Virus record (IMG/VR): IMGVR_UViG_3300017948_000007
Coordinates: 1 to 29,041 of that record
Direction: 5' to 3' (one strand)
Length of the DNA: 29,041 nt
Origin: a virus
The notes beneath the pieces were generated by a model that saw only the letters and a list, made by a program, of their open reading frames with translations, did not search any database and was not told where the DNA came from. Shown here piece by piece: positions 28,605 through 29,041 of the stretch (positions are counted from its first letter, which is position 1; every line of letters begins with the position of its first letter). The position numbers and the translations under genes are program-made.

Positions 28605-29041
28605 TTAAAATCCTATCGCAAAAAACGAAATCACGTCACCGGATACCGTGGTGCCGGTGATGACGCACGTCGAAGAACTACCGCCCGTTGTCTGTGCAAT
28701 CAAATTAGCTGGGGTCGTCTCATCGTTTGCCACGCACACCCAGCCCGTTGTGGACGTTGGCAAGGTGATCGTTACCGTACAGGTACCTGTGGTGCCGCTT
28801 GCAAATGTGCCTGCTGTGGCCCCTCCTACGGTAGTGCCAGCAGAACAGCCGGAGATGGCGAACTTGGTTCCGCTTGAAATGACTGAGGGAGATTTGAGGG
28901 TGCCACTGAGGGTGGCGCTCCCAGCCCCTGGATCGGATGGCGAGGACCCGAGATAGAGGCCGCCGCTTAAGTACAACTCCATCCAAGTTGTCCCGCCGGG
29001 CTGAAACACAATAGGCCCGGCTGATCCTGTGTTGGCCCCGG
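28605..29041 (-). CDS. Tail-fibre-like protein, partial (5' end outside the window)
   Basis: The frame is open to the right edge, so only the C-terminal 144 or so residues are seen. The segment NTGSAGPIVFQPGGTTWMEL followed by LYLGSSPSDPGAGSATLSGT and a Cys-containing beta-rich end (KFAISGCSAGTTVGG, CTVTITLPTSTTGW, VSGDVISFFAIGF) is typical of phage fibre or needle-type C-termini. A GTG at 29009 could be taken for a start, but the similarity to repeated fibre motifs begins upstream of it, so I treat this as truncated. Confidence 0.65.
   Translation of the reverse strand, partial: GANTGSAGPIVFQPGGTTWMELYLSGGLYLGSSPSDPGAGSATLSGTLKSPSVISSGTKFAISGCSAGTTVGGATAGTFASGTTGTCTVTITLPTSTTGWVCVANDETTPANLIAQTTGGSSSTCVITGTTVSGDVISFFAIGF

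Overview
This window looks like most of the genome of a tailed, double-stranded DNA bacteriophage with a siphovirus-type long non-contractile tail. The supporting genes are terminase, capsid protease, major capsid protein, connectors, tail tube, a frameshifted tail-assembly chaperone pair, a tape measure protein and a tail hub/receptor-binding protein. There is no sheath or baseplate wedge gene. The DNA is GC-rich and densely packed. Nearly every gene lies on the minus strand, so transcription runs from high to low coordinates, and most neighbours overlap by ATGA, GTGA or TTGA. Non-ATG starts are common. No integrase, repressor, rRNA or tRNA is visible. The host cannot be named from the sequence; a high-GC environmental bacterium is only a guess.

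Reading with transcription from the right edge: a tail-fibre-like gene cut by the window edge and two exported or membrane proteins (29041-27569) come first, with one lone plus-strand zinc-ribbon gene (27271-27597) facing them. The head module follows (27181-23149): maturation protease, DUF2190-type decoration protein, major capsid protein, a strong intrinsic terminator, and a head-tail connector. A lysis cassette (two small membrane proteins and a T4-lysozyme-type endolysin, 23152-22006) sits inside the connector genes. The tail module (22009-12351) has a head-closure protein, tail terminator, tail tube, gpG/gpGT chaperone with a GGGAAAA slippery site, a 1509-residue tape measure and a 1012-residue hub/receptor-binding protein. 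Two small structural-region genes and an intrinsic terminator (11261-11296) end the late block.

A second minus-strand operon (11172-1) carries recombination and replication genes: a Bet/RecT annealing protein, Gp157, many small proteins, a RusA resolvase and an initiator-like winged-helix protein. A DNA-modification island (ParB-like domain, Mom-like acyl-adenine modification enzyme, ASCH domain) comes next, then terminase small and large subunits and a small DUF6948-like protein. At the left edge a Gly-Tyr/Ser repeat region runs out of the window. No portal gene is seen; in a circular map it would fall outside the window between its two ends.

The parts most worth a second look are the Mom-ASCH-ParB island beside terminase, two repeat proteins (18-bp and 6-bp units) in which all or nearly all differences between units change the amino acid, the lambda-type frameshift, and the parS-like palindrome downstream of terL.
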